From SZUA-36 sp963727635 (GTDB lineage: Bacteria > Pseudomonadota > Gammaproteobacteria > Xanthomonadales > SZUA-36): 64,000 nt of DNA. Position 1 is the first letter of the stretch. Every line of letters starts with the position of its first letter. The translations under genes and the position numbers were made by a program. The notes beneath the pieces were generated by a model. That model did no database searches, had not been told where the DNA came from, and saw nothing but the letters and a program-made list of their open reading frames with translations. Where the stretch lies: assembly GCA_963727635.1 (NCBI GenBank), contig CAVSHP010000017.1, positions 372,001 through 436,000 on the forward strand. The letters run 5' to 3'. This document shows, one piece after another, positions 1 through 10,000 of the stretch.

Positions 1-100
1 TTTCAAATTTCATCGGTTCCTGTACCGGTGACCGCTGCGCTAACACGGAAACCGACAGGGACAAGGTCAAGACCAGGATCATAATTTTACTGAGTTTCAT
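1..100 (-). CDS. ccmH: Cytochrome c maturation protein CcmH, N-terminal fragment (runs off window)
   Basis: Only the first 33 codons are inside the window. They read MKLSKIMILVLTLSLSVSVLA and onward, a signal peptide followed by the start of a mature periplasmic domain. The ATG at 100-98 overlaps the TGA of ccmG by one base, so the two are translationally coupled. CcmH is the heme-lyase-associated thiol oxidoreductase that reduces apocytochrome c in the periplasm, and it normally follows ccmG in this operon. The CXXC region lies outside the window, so the assignment rests on the signal peptide and gene order. Confidence 0.7.
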   Translation of the reverse strand, partial: MKLSKIMILVLTLSLSVSVLAQRSPVQEPMKFE

Positions 101-654
101 CAACTGCCGGACTCCATTTTTGCGCCTGACTCCATTTTTGCGACACGCGGGAGTATTTCATTTTCAACAACCTCCCATGTCAGTTGCCCCAGCTGCTTGA
201 AGACAATGGTTCCCGAAGGGTCAACAAGAAACGTTTCAGGGGCTGCATAAACACCAAAATCGATGCTGACACGGCCATCGAAATCGCTCACGCTGACATC
301 GTAGGGATTGCCCCATCTTTTCAACCAGGCAAGGGCATCCTCTGTTTCGTCGCGAAAATTCACACCAACAATGTAAACCGCGTTGAGCTTGGAAAGCTGC
401 GTAACCACCGGATGTTCCGCCCGACAGGTAACACACCAGCTTCCCCAGAAATTAACCAGGTAAGGTTTGCCGAGCAGAGATGCCTTCGAAACTCTCTGGT
501 CCTGGCTGGCGAGAACCGGCAGGTCAAATGCCGGCGCTGGCTTGTCGATCAGGGGCGATGGCAGGTTTGACTTTCGGTCTGCAATGTTCAGTCCGACGAC
601 CAGCAATACGACCAGCACAAGGAAACCCAGCAATGGGAAAATGCGGCTACTCAC
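100..654 (-). CDS. ccmG: Periplasmic thiol:disulfide interchange protein CcmG/DsbE
   Basis: 184 aa, close to the family's usual 180-185. An N-terminal membrane anchor (residues about 5-24) is followed by a thioredoxin fold with the active site WCVTC near residue 73 and the cis-proline segment YAAPET near residue 138. It keeps the apocytochrome CXXCH cysteines reduced for heme attachment. It sits between ccmF (4-base overlap) and ccmH (1-base overlap). The last residues read AKMESGAKMESGS, a duplicated hexapeptide produced by an 18-bp tandem repeat. Confidence 0.95.
   Translation of the reverse strand: MSSRIFPLLGFLVLVVLLVVGLNIADRKSNLPSPLIDKPAPAFDLPVLASQDQRVSKASLLGKPYLVNFWGSWCVTCRAEHPVVTQLSKLNAVYIVGVNFRDETEDALAWLKRWGNPYDVSVSDFDGRVSIDFGVYAAPETFLVDPSGTIVFKQLGQLTWEVVENEILPRVAKMESGAKMESGS
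110..142. repeat. 18-bp tandem duplication at the 3' end of ccmG
   Basis: The 15-mer GACTCCATTTTTGCG occurs at 110-124 and again at 128-142, a period of 18 bp. It is in frame and adds six residues (AKMESG) to the C-terminus of CcmG. It looks like simple slippage. Confidence 0.9.
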
Positions 655-2615
655 GCGGTCACCTCTTTGATCCCGGCCGGAGCAGGTTCTTTTGCCGTTA
701 TCTTACGGCGATAGCGTTTGTTGGCCGCGGCAAGCATTCCGCCCGAAAGCATGAAAATCGCACCCAGCCAAACCCAGCGTATGAAAGGTTTGTGATAGAT
801 ACGCACCGCCCAGGCCCGGCCATTCTGATCCAGCGGTTCACCCAGTGAAACGTACAGGTCGCGTGTAAAGCCAGGATCGATGGCGGCCTCCGTCATGGTG
901 CTGCCACGTTGGGAGTACTGACGTTTCTGCGGGAATAGGCGGGTGACTTCCTTGTCGTCCTTGGTCACGATGAATTCGCCTTCGTCGGCGGTATAGTTTG
1001 GACCCTTAACAACACTGGTACCCAGGAATTCAAAGGTATAACCGGCAGCCTCATACTTGTCACCCGATTCCATACGCAAATGCTTTTCACTGCTCAGGGT
1101 GCTGGCCAGGCTGACGCCCACCAGGAAAAAACCCAAGCCGATATGCGCGAGCGTCATGGCAAAAACGCTGGCGGGAATGGTCGGGCTGTTGCGTTTTTTC
1201 ATCAGATGCCCGACATAAAAAATGCTGCCGAGGATGACCCAGGCCCCGCCGGCTACGCCGGCGACCGCAATCAAGCCGATTTCAGGCCGCATGATCCAAG
1301 CGCCGGCACCAACCGCCAGTGCCAACAAAAACGGCAAGCGCAGCATGCCTGCCAGCCTGCTGCTGTTGTCCTTTTGCCACCTGCTGTAAATAGCGATGGG
1401 CAAGGCGAGTACGATCGGCACAAGCAGCCACGAGAACAGCAAGCCGAAGTAAGGAGGGCCTACAGAAATCTTACCAGCACCCAGCGCGTCTATGAGCAGG
1501 GGATAAAGCGTGCCTGTCAGCACCATGGCGGCCATTACGGCAAACACCAAATTATTGAGCAACAGGAAGGATTCGCGTGATGTTCCGGCAAATCCTCCGC
1601 CTTGGATCATCTTTGGCGCACGCAATGCGTACAGCGTCAGTGAACCGCCAACCACCACCCCGAGGTAAGCGAGGATAAAGATACCGCGGGTCGGGTCGGC
1701 CGCGAAAGCATGGACCGAAGTCAGCACGCCTGAACGCACCAGGAAAGTACCCAGAAGACTCAATGAGAACGCCGTGAGGGCGAGCAGCAAGGTCCAGTTT
1801 CCGAATGCACCGCGTTTTTCAGTCACGGCCTGTGAATGGATCAGCGCGGATCCCACCAGCCACGGCATAAACGAAGCATTCTCGACCGGATCCCAGAACC
1901 ACCAGCCACCCCAGCCCAGTTCGTAGTAAGCCCACCAGCTTCCCAAGGCGATACCAATGGTCAGGAACGCCCAGGCGACCAGTGTCCATGGACGCGACCA
2001 ACGCACCCATTCACGGCTGACTTCGCCGCCGAGCAGTGCGGCGACGGCAAATGCGAAGGCGACGGAAAACCCTACGTAACCCATGTAGAGTAATGGTGGG
2101 TGAACGATCAGACCGAAGTCCTGCAACAGGGGGTTGAGGTCAAGACCCTCGGCGGCCGAAGGGATCAGTCGTCCAAAAGGGTTTGAAGTGAGCAGGATAA
2201 ACAACAGGAAGCCCATGGAAATCCAACCCAGCACCGAAAGCACCCGGGCCCTGAAAACTTCGGGCAACCGTTTGCTGAACAGGGCGACCGCCGCAGTCCA
2301 CAAGCCAAGAATCAATTCCCATAACAGCAATGAGCCTTCATGCGCACTCCAGACGGCAGAGAAACGATAATAAATCGGCAGCAAAGAATTACTGTTGCGG
2401 GCGACGTACTCGACTGAGAAATCCTGGACCACAAAGGCGGACGTCAAAATGCCGAATGAAATCATCATGAGCAGGCACTGGATCAGTGCCGCGCTGGTTG
2501 AGACCGCCATGAAACGCCGGTTGCCGGTATAGGTCCCAATCATTGGAATCAGGCCCAGAACAAAGGCCGTCAGCAGTGCTGCCAATAAGGAAATCTGTCC
2601 AAGTTCAACGGTCAT
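651..2615 (-). CDS. ccmF: Heme lyase subunit CcmF
   Basis: 654 aa, the normal length for CcmF. It is a polytopic inner-membrane protein with the tryptophan-rich WWD motif around residues 233-243 (GWGGWWFWDPVENAS) that presents heme to apocytochrome c, and histidines in the surrounding periplasmic loops. With CcmH it forms the System I holocytochrome c synthetase. The start overlaps the ccmE stop by 4 bases and the end overlaps ccmG by 4 bases, as expected for a tightly coupled ccm operon. No frame breaks were seen. Confidence 0.97.
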   Translation of the reverse strand: MTVELGQISLLAALLTAFVLGLIPMIGTYTGNRRFMAVSTSAALIQCLLMMISFGILTSAFVVQDFSVEYVARNSNSLLPIYYRFSAVWSAHEGSLLLWELILGLWTAAVALFSKRLPEVFRARVLSVLGWISMGFLLFILLTSNPFGRLIPSAAEGLDLNPLLQDFGLIVHPPLLYMGYVGFSVAFAFAVAALLGGEVSREWVRWSRPWTLVAWAFLTIGIALGSWWAYYELGWGGWWFWDPVENASFMPWLVGSALIHSQAVTEKRGAFGNWTLLLALTAFSLSLLGTFLVRSGVLTSVHAFAADPTRGIFILAYLGVVVGGSLTLYALRAPKMIQGGGFAGTSRESFLLLNNLVFAVMAAMVLTGTLYPLLIDALGAGKISVGPPYFGLLFSWLLVPIVLALPIAIYSRWQKDNSSRLAGMLRLPFLLALAVGAGAWIMRPEIGLIAVAGVAGGAWVILGSIFYVGHLMKKRNSPTIPASVFAMTLAHIGLGFFLVGVSLASTLSSEKHLRMESGDKYEAAGYTFEFLGTSVVKGPNYTADEGEFIVTKDDKEVTRLFPQKRQYSQRGSTMTEAAIDPGFTRDLYVSLGEPLDQNGRAWAVRIYHKPFIRWVWLGAIFMLSGGMLAAANKRYRRKITAKEPAPAGIKEVTA

Positions 2616-3055
2616 TCTGTTTTCTCCGTGTGTCCTGATTTTTCAAGCGCATCGGCCACTTCAGGCGGCATATACTTTTCGTCGTGCTTGGCGAGTACCT
2701 CTGCGGCTTCAAAATGTCCGTCAGGGGTAAGCTCACCAATAGCGATAATGCCCTGGCCCTCGCGAAACAGGTCCGGCAATATGCCGTCAAACCTGACATC
2801 GACGGAAGCCGGCCCATCGGTGACGACAAATGTTACTGCGAGACTGTCGCTCGCACGGTTTACACTGCCGTTTTCCACCAGTCCGCCCAGGCGAAAGCGT
2901 TTGCCTGGCGGTAATGACTGCTCCTTGACATCCGTCGGGCTGACAAAGAACAACATATTTTCATTCAGGGATTTCATAGCTACTGCTGCAGCTACGCTGA
3001 CACCGGCGATGATAACGACTACACCGATCAGTCTGCGTTTACGTGTTGGGGTCAT
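2612..3055 (-). CDS. ccmE: Heme chaperone CcmE
   Basis: 147 aa from the ATG at 3055. A longer upstream reading would run through ccmD, so this start is preferred; it also overlaps the ccmD stop as ATGA. There is an N-terminal TM segment (about residues 8-28), then an OB-fold periplasmic domain with the heme-attachment motif LAKHDEKYMPPE, in which the His binds the heme vinyl group covalently and the Tyr is the axial ligand. CcmE carries heme from CcmC to CcmF. Confidence 0.95.
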   Translation of the reverse strand: MTPTRKRRLIGVVVIIAGVSVAAAVAMKSLNENMLFFVSPTDVKEQSLPPGKRFRLGGLVENGSVNRASDSLAVTFVVTDGPASVDVRFDGILPDLFREGQGIIAIGELTPDGHFEAAEVLAKHDEKYMPPEVADALEKSGHTEKTE

Positions 3056-3195
3056 TGTGATTTTTCCATGCGTGTTTGACGATTCTTCAATTGCCGGAGC
3101 AATCCGCGTTTGCTGATCACGGGCGCCAGCCCTGCCCATAGCAGCACCACTGTGCTGATCAGGTAGGAAGCGAGAATAAAAGGGGTATGTGACAT
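3052..3195 (-). CDS. ccmD: Heme exporter accessory protein CcmD (47 aa)
   Basis: A short gene of 47 codons plus stop. It begins with the ATG directly after the ccmC stop and ends in a TGA that overlaps the ccmE ATG. The product starts MSHTPFILASYLISTVVLLW, a single TM helix, followed by a basic cytoplasmic tail (KRGLLRQLKNRQTRMEKSQ). This is the size and topology of CcmD, which helps release holo-CcmE from the CcmABC complex. Gene position between ccmC and ccmE supports it. Confidence 0.9.
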   Translation of the reverse strand: MSHTPFILASYLISTVVLLWAGLAPVISKRGLLRQLKNRQTRMEKSQ

Positions 3196-3945
3196 CTAAA
3201 CGTTTTCCTCCGTGAGTAAATCCTGCACCCAGCGTTTGCGATTATCCTGCTTTAATAATCTCAGTCTCGCCCGGCTCAGCAGGTTCGCACCGTAATAAAA
3301 CTTGAAGGCGATGGCCATCCACAGCAGGGGCCATAGCATGCTTGTGTCAATACTGTTGCCGGACGTGCCGATACTGCTGCCCTGGTGCAGGGTATTCCAC
3401 CAAACGACCGAGAAATGAATGATCGGCAGGTTGACGGCGCCGACAATGGCCATCAGCGAGGCGGCCCGTGCAGCTTTGCGTGGTTCATCATAAGCGTTGT
3501 AAAGTGCGATGACACCGAAATAGAGGAACAGCAATACCAGTTCCGAGGTCAGGCGCGCATCCCATACCCAGTAGGTGCCCCAGGTCGGGCGACCCCAAAG
3601 TGAGCCGGTGATCAATGCAATGATGGTAAATGCGGCGCCGACGGGGGCACTGGAAATGATCAGTACTTCCATAATACGAATACGCCAGACCAGGGCTATA
3701 AAACCCCAGATGGCCATTAGCCCGTAGATCATCATCGACATCCACGCCGCCGGCACATGTATGTACATGATGCGCACGCTTTCACCTTGTTGGTAATCTG
3801 GGGGCGCGATCAATAAACCCTGGTACAGTCCGATGGCAGTGAGCAAGACAAAGCCGACCCATAACCAGGGGATCACCTTTCCGCTAAATTTGTAAAACCA
3901 AGGAGGTGACCCGGTTTTGTGGAAGAATAAATATATTGGATTCAT
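3196..3945 (-). CDS. ccmC: Heme transport/delivery protein CcmC
   Basis: 249 aa with six predicted TM segments and the WWD-type motif WGTYWVWDARLTS near residue 122. Periplasmic histidines lie before it (YIHVPAAW) and after it (HFSVVWWNTLHQGS). It presents heme to CcmE. It overlaps the ccmB stop by one base and is followed immediately by ccmD. The family assignment is unambiguous. Confidence 0.96.
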   Translation of the reverse strand: MNPIYLFFHKTGSPPWFYKFSGKVIPWLWVGFVLLTAIGLYQGLLIAPPDYQQGESVRIMYIHVPAAWMSMMIYGLMAIWGFIALVWRIRIMEVLIISSAPVGAAFTIIALITGSLWGRPTWGTYWVWDARLTSELVLLFLYFGVIALYNAYDEPRKAARAASLMAIVGAVNLPIIHFSVVWWNTLHQGSSIGTSGNSIDTSMLWPLLWMAIAFKFYYGANLLSRARLRLLKQDNRKRWVQDLLTEENV

Positions 3946-4629
3946 TAACTTAAGCTCAATTTCAGCGCAGCCGCTGTTGCAAAAGGCGCCAGTGTCATGG
4001 ATGCAATCAAACCTGCAATCATCAGACCAAGCTGGCCAGTGTACGGTAAACCGGCGACGGCTGAACTAACAGCACTGGTTGCCAGGATCAGCAAAGGTAC
4101 ATACAAAGGAAATACCAGCAATGATAATAATTGGCCGCCCCGTTTCAGGCTGACGGTCAATGCGCCGCCAATCGCGCCGATCAAACTCAGCACGGGAGTA
4201 CCAATGGCCAGCGATTCTATCAAAATTAACAGACCTTCATCAGGGAGATTCATCCACATTGCCAGTAATGGCGACAACAATACGATGGGCAAGCCGGCCA
4301 CCAGCCAGTGGGCCACAGTTCGAGCTAGCGCAATCAAGGCTAATGATTGACCAGACAACACCATCTGCTCAAGAGTTCCGTCCTCGAAGTCCGACCTGAA
4401 CAAACTGTCAAGCGACAATACTGTTGCCAGCAAGGCAGCGATCCATATAACACCCGGGGCAATATTGGCGAGCAGGCCCGGTGACGGACCTACACCCAGA
4501 GGAAATAGTGTGATGACCACCAGCAGGAACACCAGTGGTTGCAACAATTCAGCGCGGCGCCGGTAGGCGAGCAGGAAATCACGCCGCAGCAGTGCGGTAA
4601 AAGCCGTAGCCCGCCGTTTGCCTGCTCAT
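3945..4629 (-). CDS. ccmB: Heme exporter permease CcmB (one apparent frameshift near the start)
   Basis: The body of the protein (ELLQPLVFLLVVITLFPLGVGP to KRGGQLLSLLVFPLYVPLLI) is a typical six-helix CcmB. It is open only from a TTG at 4547, which would cut off the conserved N-terminus. An ATG at 4629 overlaps the ccmA stop as ATGA. Reading from it and removing one T from the TTTT run near 4600 gives MSRQTAGYGFTALLRRDFLL joined to the rest, about 227 aa, the usual length. I infer a single-base insertion. CcmB is the membrane partner of the CcmA ATPase. Confidence 0.9.
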
Positions 4630-5264
4630 GACGCCACCCCGGCGTATCTTTCCCGCCCGCTGATCATATGGCACTCCTGCAGCTCAAATCCCTCGGGACG
4701 CAGGCTGCCGTGGGTGGTCATGATACAGGCGCCGCCAGCGTTGAGGTGTGCTTTCAAAATTCGATCCAGCATGGCAATACCCTGGGGATCAAGGTTTGAG
4801 TAGGGTTCGTCGAGCAACCAAAGGGTCTCATCACAGAAAAGTAGCCGCGCCAGCGAACAGCGTTTGCGCTGACCGGCAGAAAGCGTGCGGCCTTCCTGCA
4901 GGGCGACGGGTGTCAGGCCGATCTCTTCGATGACCTTCTCGCACAAGCCGTTCATCTGGCCCGACTTGCGGGTGCCCATGAATTTCATCCAGAAGCGGAT
5001 GTTTTCCTCCACGCTCAGGTCATCCTTGATGGCCGGGAAATGACCCGAATACAGGGGTTGATCCTTTTTGAGCATCTTGCCTTCGCTGGGCTCCAGCAAA
5101 CCCGCCAAAAGCCTCAGCAAGGTGGTTTTACCGCATCCGTTGGAACCGGTGATCAGCAACAGGGAACCAGCATCCAATTCAAAACTGACAGGCTCAAAGA
5201 CCCGTTCAAAGTAACGTTCGAAACTGAGATTTGATACTGCGAGCATGTGAGAATTATTTGGCAA
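4626..5264 (-). CDS. ccmA: Heme exporter ATP-binding protein CcmA
   Basis: 212 aa ABC ATPase with Walker A GSNGCGKTT (residues about 40-48), the signature LSAGQRKR and Walker B LWLLDEPYSNLD. An internal ATG at 5246 (MLAVSNLSF) fits family alignments better than the first ATG, so the true start may be 18 nt shorter. It is the first gene of the ccm operon. ATP hydrolysis by CcmAB drives release of holo-CcmE. Confidence 0.95.
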   Translation of the reverse strand: MPNNSHMLAVSNLSFERYFERVFEPVSFELDAGSLLLITGSNGCGKTTLLRLLAGLLEPSEGKMLKKDQPLYSGHFPAIKDDLSVEENIRFWMKFMGTRKSGQMNGLCEKVIEEIGLTPVALQEGRTLSAGQRKRCSLARLLFCDETLWLLDEPYSNLDPQGIAMLDRILKAHLNAGGACIMTTHGSLRPEGFELQECHMISGRERYAGVAS

Positions 5265-5646
5265 ATCCGCGCCTTCCGTTAATAGGTTTAGTTATGTGGG
5301 CGCAACGGCCGTTCATTCAATGGCAGGCGATTATGACCCAGCAAAAGTACACTTTGAATGATATTGGTCATGTAAAATGAATATTTAGCAAACCGGCCGG
5401 CGTATGGGAACGATTAATATAGTGTCTCGGTTGGCAGAACACAAATAGGATTGATTATCAATCAGCCCGGTCAGGGTCAATGTTTTACAAGGAAATACCC
5501 ATGGATGCTTCCCCGTATGAAAACACGGCTCACCATGGCTATTTTTGCAGTTCATAATATGAACGTGCCATGCACCATTGCAATACGTATGAATGATCGC
5601 TACATCAGTGTTTCAAACCCGAGCGATTTTGACCTGAAGGACGCCC
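5265..5646. other. Divergent intergenic region between ccmA and gor
   Basis: 382 bp that must hold the promoters of the leftward ccm operon and rightward gor. I see AT-rich stretches around 5370-5410 but no convincing -35/-10 pair, no strong hairpin, and no coding sequence I trust. Confidence 0.5.
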
Positions 5647-7005
5647 ATGAGTGACTTTGATTTTGATCTTTTTGTGATTGGTGCCGGTTCCGGCGGCGTT
5701 AGGGCCGCGCGGATTGCGGCGGGGCACGGTGCCCGCGTAGGCATCTGTGAATCGAGCCGCGTTGGTGGAACCTGTGTTATCCGCGGTTGTGTACCCAAGA
5801 AACTGCTGTCCTATGCTGCGCATTTTGCCGAAGAGTTCGAAGATGCGGAAGCATATGGTTGGGAAGTCGGTGAGACAAGTTTCAGCTGGCCGCGTCTGAT
5901 CGCGAACAAGGACCGGGAAATTGACAGGCTCAACAAGGTATACCTGGGTCTGCTTGAAAAGTCAGGTGTCAAATTGTTTTCCACGCACGGTAAAATGCTG
6001 AGTGCAAACGAGGTTCAGCTCGGTGACCAGGTCGTCAGCGCTGACAAGATTCTGATCGCGACCGGTGCACGGCCGTGGATACCGGATATTCCAGGTGCTG
6101 AACACGGCATCACCTCGGATGACGCCTTCCATCTCAAATCACTTCCGCAAAGCATCGTCATCATTGGAGGCGGGTTTATTGCCTGTGAATTTGCCAGTAT
6201 TTTCAACGGTATGGGCTCCAGGGTCATCCAGGCGTACCGTGGTGAACAGATCCTGCGTGGTTTCGACGACGATGTGCGCCACACACTGGCGGCTGAAATG
6301 CAGAAAAAGGGTATCGAAATACGTTTAAACACCATTGTCACTGAACTGGTGCCGCAAGCGAACGGTCTGATTACCCTGAAGCTCGATGACGGCGGAGAAC
6401 TGCAGGCAGACACCGTTATGTTCGCCACAGGAAGGGTGCCCAATGTGCGGGGGCTGGGATTGGTGGATGCCGGCGTGCATGCTCTCCCTGGCGGGATGAT
6501 TCCGGTGAATGAATACTCGCGGACCAACCTGAAAAACGTGTTTGCCGTCGGCGACGTGACCAACAGGGTCAACCTGACACCGGTGGCGTTGATGGAAGGT
6601 CATGCGTTTGCGGACAGCGAATTTGGCGGCAATCCGCGACCGGTCGATCACAGGTTTGTGCCTTCGGCGGTATTTTCACACCCGCCGGTGGCGACGGTCG
6701 GCTTTTCTGAAAAGGAAGCAGTCGTTCATTATGGTCAGCTGGATGTTTACAAATCCTTGTTTACACCGCTGAAACACACCTTGTCCGGCCGGCAGGAAAA
6801 GATCATGATGAAACTGCTGGTGCAAGCCTCGTCCGGGATCGTGGTCGGGCTGCATGTAGTTGGCATGGACGCACCCGAAATTGTGCAGGGTTTTGCAATT
6901 GCTATAAAATACGGTCTAACCAAACAACAGTTTGACCTCACCATCGGCATACATCCCACGGTGGCGGAGGAGCTGGTGACCATGCGGTCACCCGTACAGG
7001 GATAA
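5647..7005 (+). CDS. gor: Glutathione-disulfide reductase
   Basis: 452 aa, against about 450 in E. coli. The FAD-binding motif GAGSGG is near residue 12. The redox-active disulfide GGTCVIRGCVPKK is near residue 41, where the CVIRGC form is common in proteobacterial glutathione reductases. It also has an NAD(P)H-binding GGGFIACEFA motif and the C-terminal catalytic HPT-EE segment (GIHPTVAEELVT). It reduces GSSG with NADPH. This supplies the GSH needed by the formaldehyde pair and the glutathione transferase elsewhere in the window. Confidence 0.94.
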   Translation: MSDFDFDLFVIGAGSGGVRAARIAAGHGARVGICESSRVGGTCVIRGCVPKKLLSYAAHFAEEFEDAEAYGWEVGETSFSWPRLIANKDREIDRLNKVYLGLLEKSGVKLFSTHGKMLSANEVQLGDQVVSADKILIATGARPWIPDIPGAEHGITSDDAFHLKSLPQSIVIIGGGFIACEFASIFNGMGSRVIQAYRGEQILRGFDDDVRHTLAAEMQKKGIEIRLNTIVTELVPQANGLITLKLDDGGELQADTVMFATGRVPNVRGLGLVDAGVHALPGGMIPVNEYSRTNLKNVFAVGDVTNRVNLTPVALMEGHAFADSEFGGNPRPVDHRFVPSAVFSHPPVATVGFSEKEAVVHYGQLDVYKSLFTPLKHTLSGRQEKIMMKLLVQASSGIVVGLHVVGMDAPEIVQGFAIAIKYGLTKQQFDLTIGIHPTVAEELVTMRSPVQG

Positions 7006-7023
7006 CGGAAGAAGGAAAGAGCC

Positions 7024-10000
7024 ATGGACGCGCGTTTGAAGTTTATTTATCTGGTTCTTTGTCACGTGCATTCCTGACCGCATTGTTCCTGGCCGGTCCG
7101 GTTGTCGCAAAAGGCAAGTCAGCACCTGCTGCCGGAAACGATACGCAAAGGTACATCGTCGTCCTCGAAGACCCGCCGTTGGCGGCTTACGACGGGCGGG
7201 CCATTCAAACCCCCGAGCTGGATGTGGATACGATGCATTTCCCGGCCACAGCCAACCGTTTTACAGGGGCGAAGAAACTCGACGTCAATTCTCAGGGTTC
7301 AAAAAAGTATCTTAAGTTCCTCGATGAGAGATTCAATAAGTTTCGTGGTGAATCGGCACTCCGCCTCGGCCGGCAGCTGGAGCCGACCCGTCGTTACCGG
7401 AATGCGGTCAATGGCTTCGCAACGGAGCTTAGCAAGGATGAAGTACGTGCCCTGCGCGATATGCCCGGGGTGCTTTCAATTGAACCGGACAAAGTTCAAA
7501 AACTGGAAACCGATTCAGGGCCAAACTGGATCGGTGCGGACAAGATTCACGATGGCAGTGCAGGACCCTACGCGGCAACCGGTGGCGAAGGCATCGTCAT
7601 CGGCATCATCGATACCGGTATCAACTGGGATCACCCCTCGTTTGTAGATGCGGGCGAGGGATCGTTAACCGGTTGGGACTTCGTCAATCCGTATGGCTCA
7701 CAGCTCGGTCTGTGTTCCAAGAGCGAGGTGCTTTGCAACGACAAGCTCGTCGGGGTTTATGACTTTGTCCAGGACGACCCGAATACTCCAGAAAAAGAGG
7801 AAAATACCAATGGCAAGGATAATAATGGCCATGGATCACATGTATCTTCGATCGCGGCAGGCAACCCGGTCAGTGTAACCGTCAATGACATACCGTTAAC
7901 AATAGCCGGCGTTGCGCCAAACGCCAACATCGTCATGTACCGAGTCTGTTATATCGGCGATGCGACTGATTCGAGTGATGATGGCTGCCTGGAGTCGGCA
8001 ATTCTAAGCGCGATTGATCAGGCCATTACCGACCAGGTCGATGTCGTTAACTACTCAATAGGCACCGACCTGGAAAACCCCTGGCAGCCTGGTACTTCGA
8101 CCCGGGCGTTTCTCAATCTCAGGGCCGCCGGAATTTTTGTCGCGACTTCGGGTGGCAACTCGGGACCCGCTGCCGGCAGCATCGGTTCACCGGCCAATGC
8201 ACCCTGGATTACAGCCGTTGGCAACGCGACCCATGACAGGGTTTTCGCCAGCGCCGTTGAAAACCTCAGTGGCGGTGATACCCCGACGCCCGGCACCCTG
8301 GTCGGCGCCAGTTACACAGATGGAATCGGCATCCGGAAGATAGTCTACGCCAAGGATTATGGATTTGCCCTTTGCGGCACTGGTGACGCGCAGTCGGGCG
8401 AGAGCTGTGCGACCAATACGGGATTGAGCAACCCTTTTAGTCCCGGAACCTTCAACGGTGAGATCGTGGTCTGTGACCGGGGAACCTATGGCCGGGTTGA
8501 GAAAGGCAAAAATCTCTTATTGGCCGGCGCAGGTGGTTATATCCTGGCCAACACCGACGAGTGGGGCGAGGATATTGTCGCCGATGATCATTGTCTGCCC
8601 GCGGTCCACCTGGGACTTGCAGACAGTAATAAATTACGCACCTGGCTGGGGAGCGGATCGAATCAACAGGGATCGATGAGTGGTTTTTCCATATTCCATG
8701 TCCCGGAGGCAGGTGACCGTATCGCCGATAGCAGTTCACGTGGACCGGGATCGCCACCCACCCAAAATATATTGAAACCGGATCTGATCGCCCCGGGTAC
8801 GGCCATTCTGGGTGCATGGAAAGGCGGCGGGACCGATTTTCTGATCATCAACGGCACCTCGATGGCCTCTCCACATGTGGCCGGCGGCGCGGCCCTGCTC
8901 AAGGCAGTTCATTCCAATTGGACACCACCGATGATTGCGTCAGCCCTGTTGATGACGGCTACCCCCGAACAGGCAATCGATTATGACGGTTCCGAAGCGA
9001 CGCCCCACAAACGGGGTGCCGGCAGGCCGCGTCTGGACCAGGCGGTCAATGCGGCCCTGTTTCTTGATGAAACTGAAAGTGATTTTCTGTCCGCCAACCC
9101 GGGGATTGGTGGTGATCCCAGGAATCTTAATTTACCCGGTCTCGTCGATTCGGTTTGCCACAACACCTGTAGTTTCCAACGCACGGTCACCAATATGAAG
9201 GGCAGCGCCAACTGGAGTGTTTCGACCGACGGTTTCGGTAACGGCGTAGTGGTCAGTGTTACACCGACGAATTTCACCCTTGCAAGTGGCGCCAGCCGGC
9301 AATTGACGATCAACATCGACCTGAACCAGTCTGAGGTAATCGGCGCTTGGATTTACGGTGAGGTGCGGCTCAGTTCGAGCGGTGTTCCCAATGAGGTGTT
9401 CCCCGTGGCGGTTTATGCCGATGGTGGTGAACTGCCATCTGAATGGAATATTAATACCGATAAGGTTTCCGGATGGCAGGATTTTGAGCTGAGTGGACTG
9501 TCAGCGATGCCGGACGCTACTTTCACCAGCGGCGGTCTTGTGGTCCCAACCGAAACGGTTGAATTGCTGCCGCAGGACCCGACCGGCGACGATCCTTATG
9601 ACGGTGGTGCGGGTGTGATGACTGTCATGCACAGCGTGCCGGAAGGTACGTTGTTGCTGCGTGCTGAAACACTGGATACAACTTCCGCCGATGTCGATTT
9701 GTATGTCGGCCGGGATACCAATGGAGACGGCATTGCCCAATCGAGTGAGGAGGTCTGTGCAAGCTATACGGATACAGCCATCGAATCATGTGAATTGATC
9801 AATCCCGTGGCCGGTGAGTACTGGGTCCTGGTGCAAAACTGGGAGGCCACGAACCCACAGGATTCGGTAAAGCTGAAGTCGGCAGTGGTCAGCACCACTA
9901 CGCCGTCACCCCTGTCAGCCAGCGGTGACGGGATCGTGGCGAACGGTGCAAGCCAGAAGATCCGGCTGTCCTGGGATAATGTGAGCGCTGTTCCCGGTAC

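Noticed and set aside
5451..5654. 67-codon open frame upstream of gor
   Set aside because: No recognisable family, no ribosome site, and it overlaps the gor start; probably chance within the promoter region.
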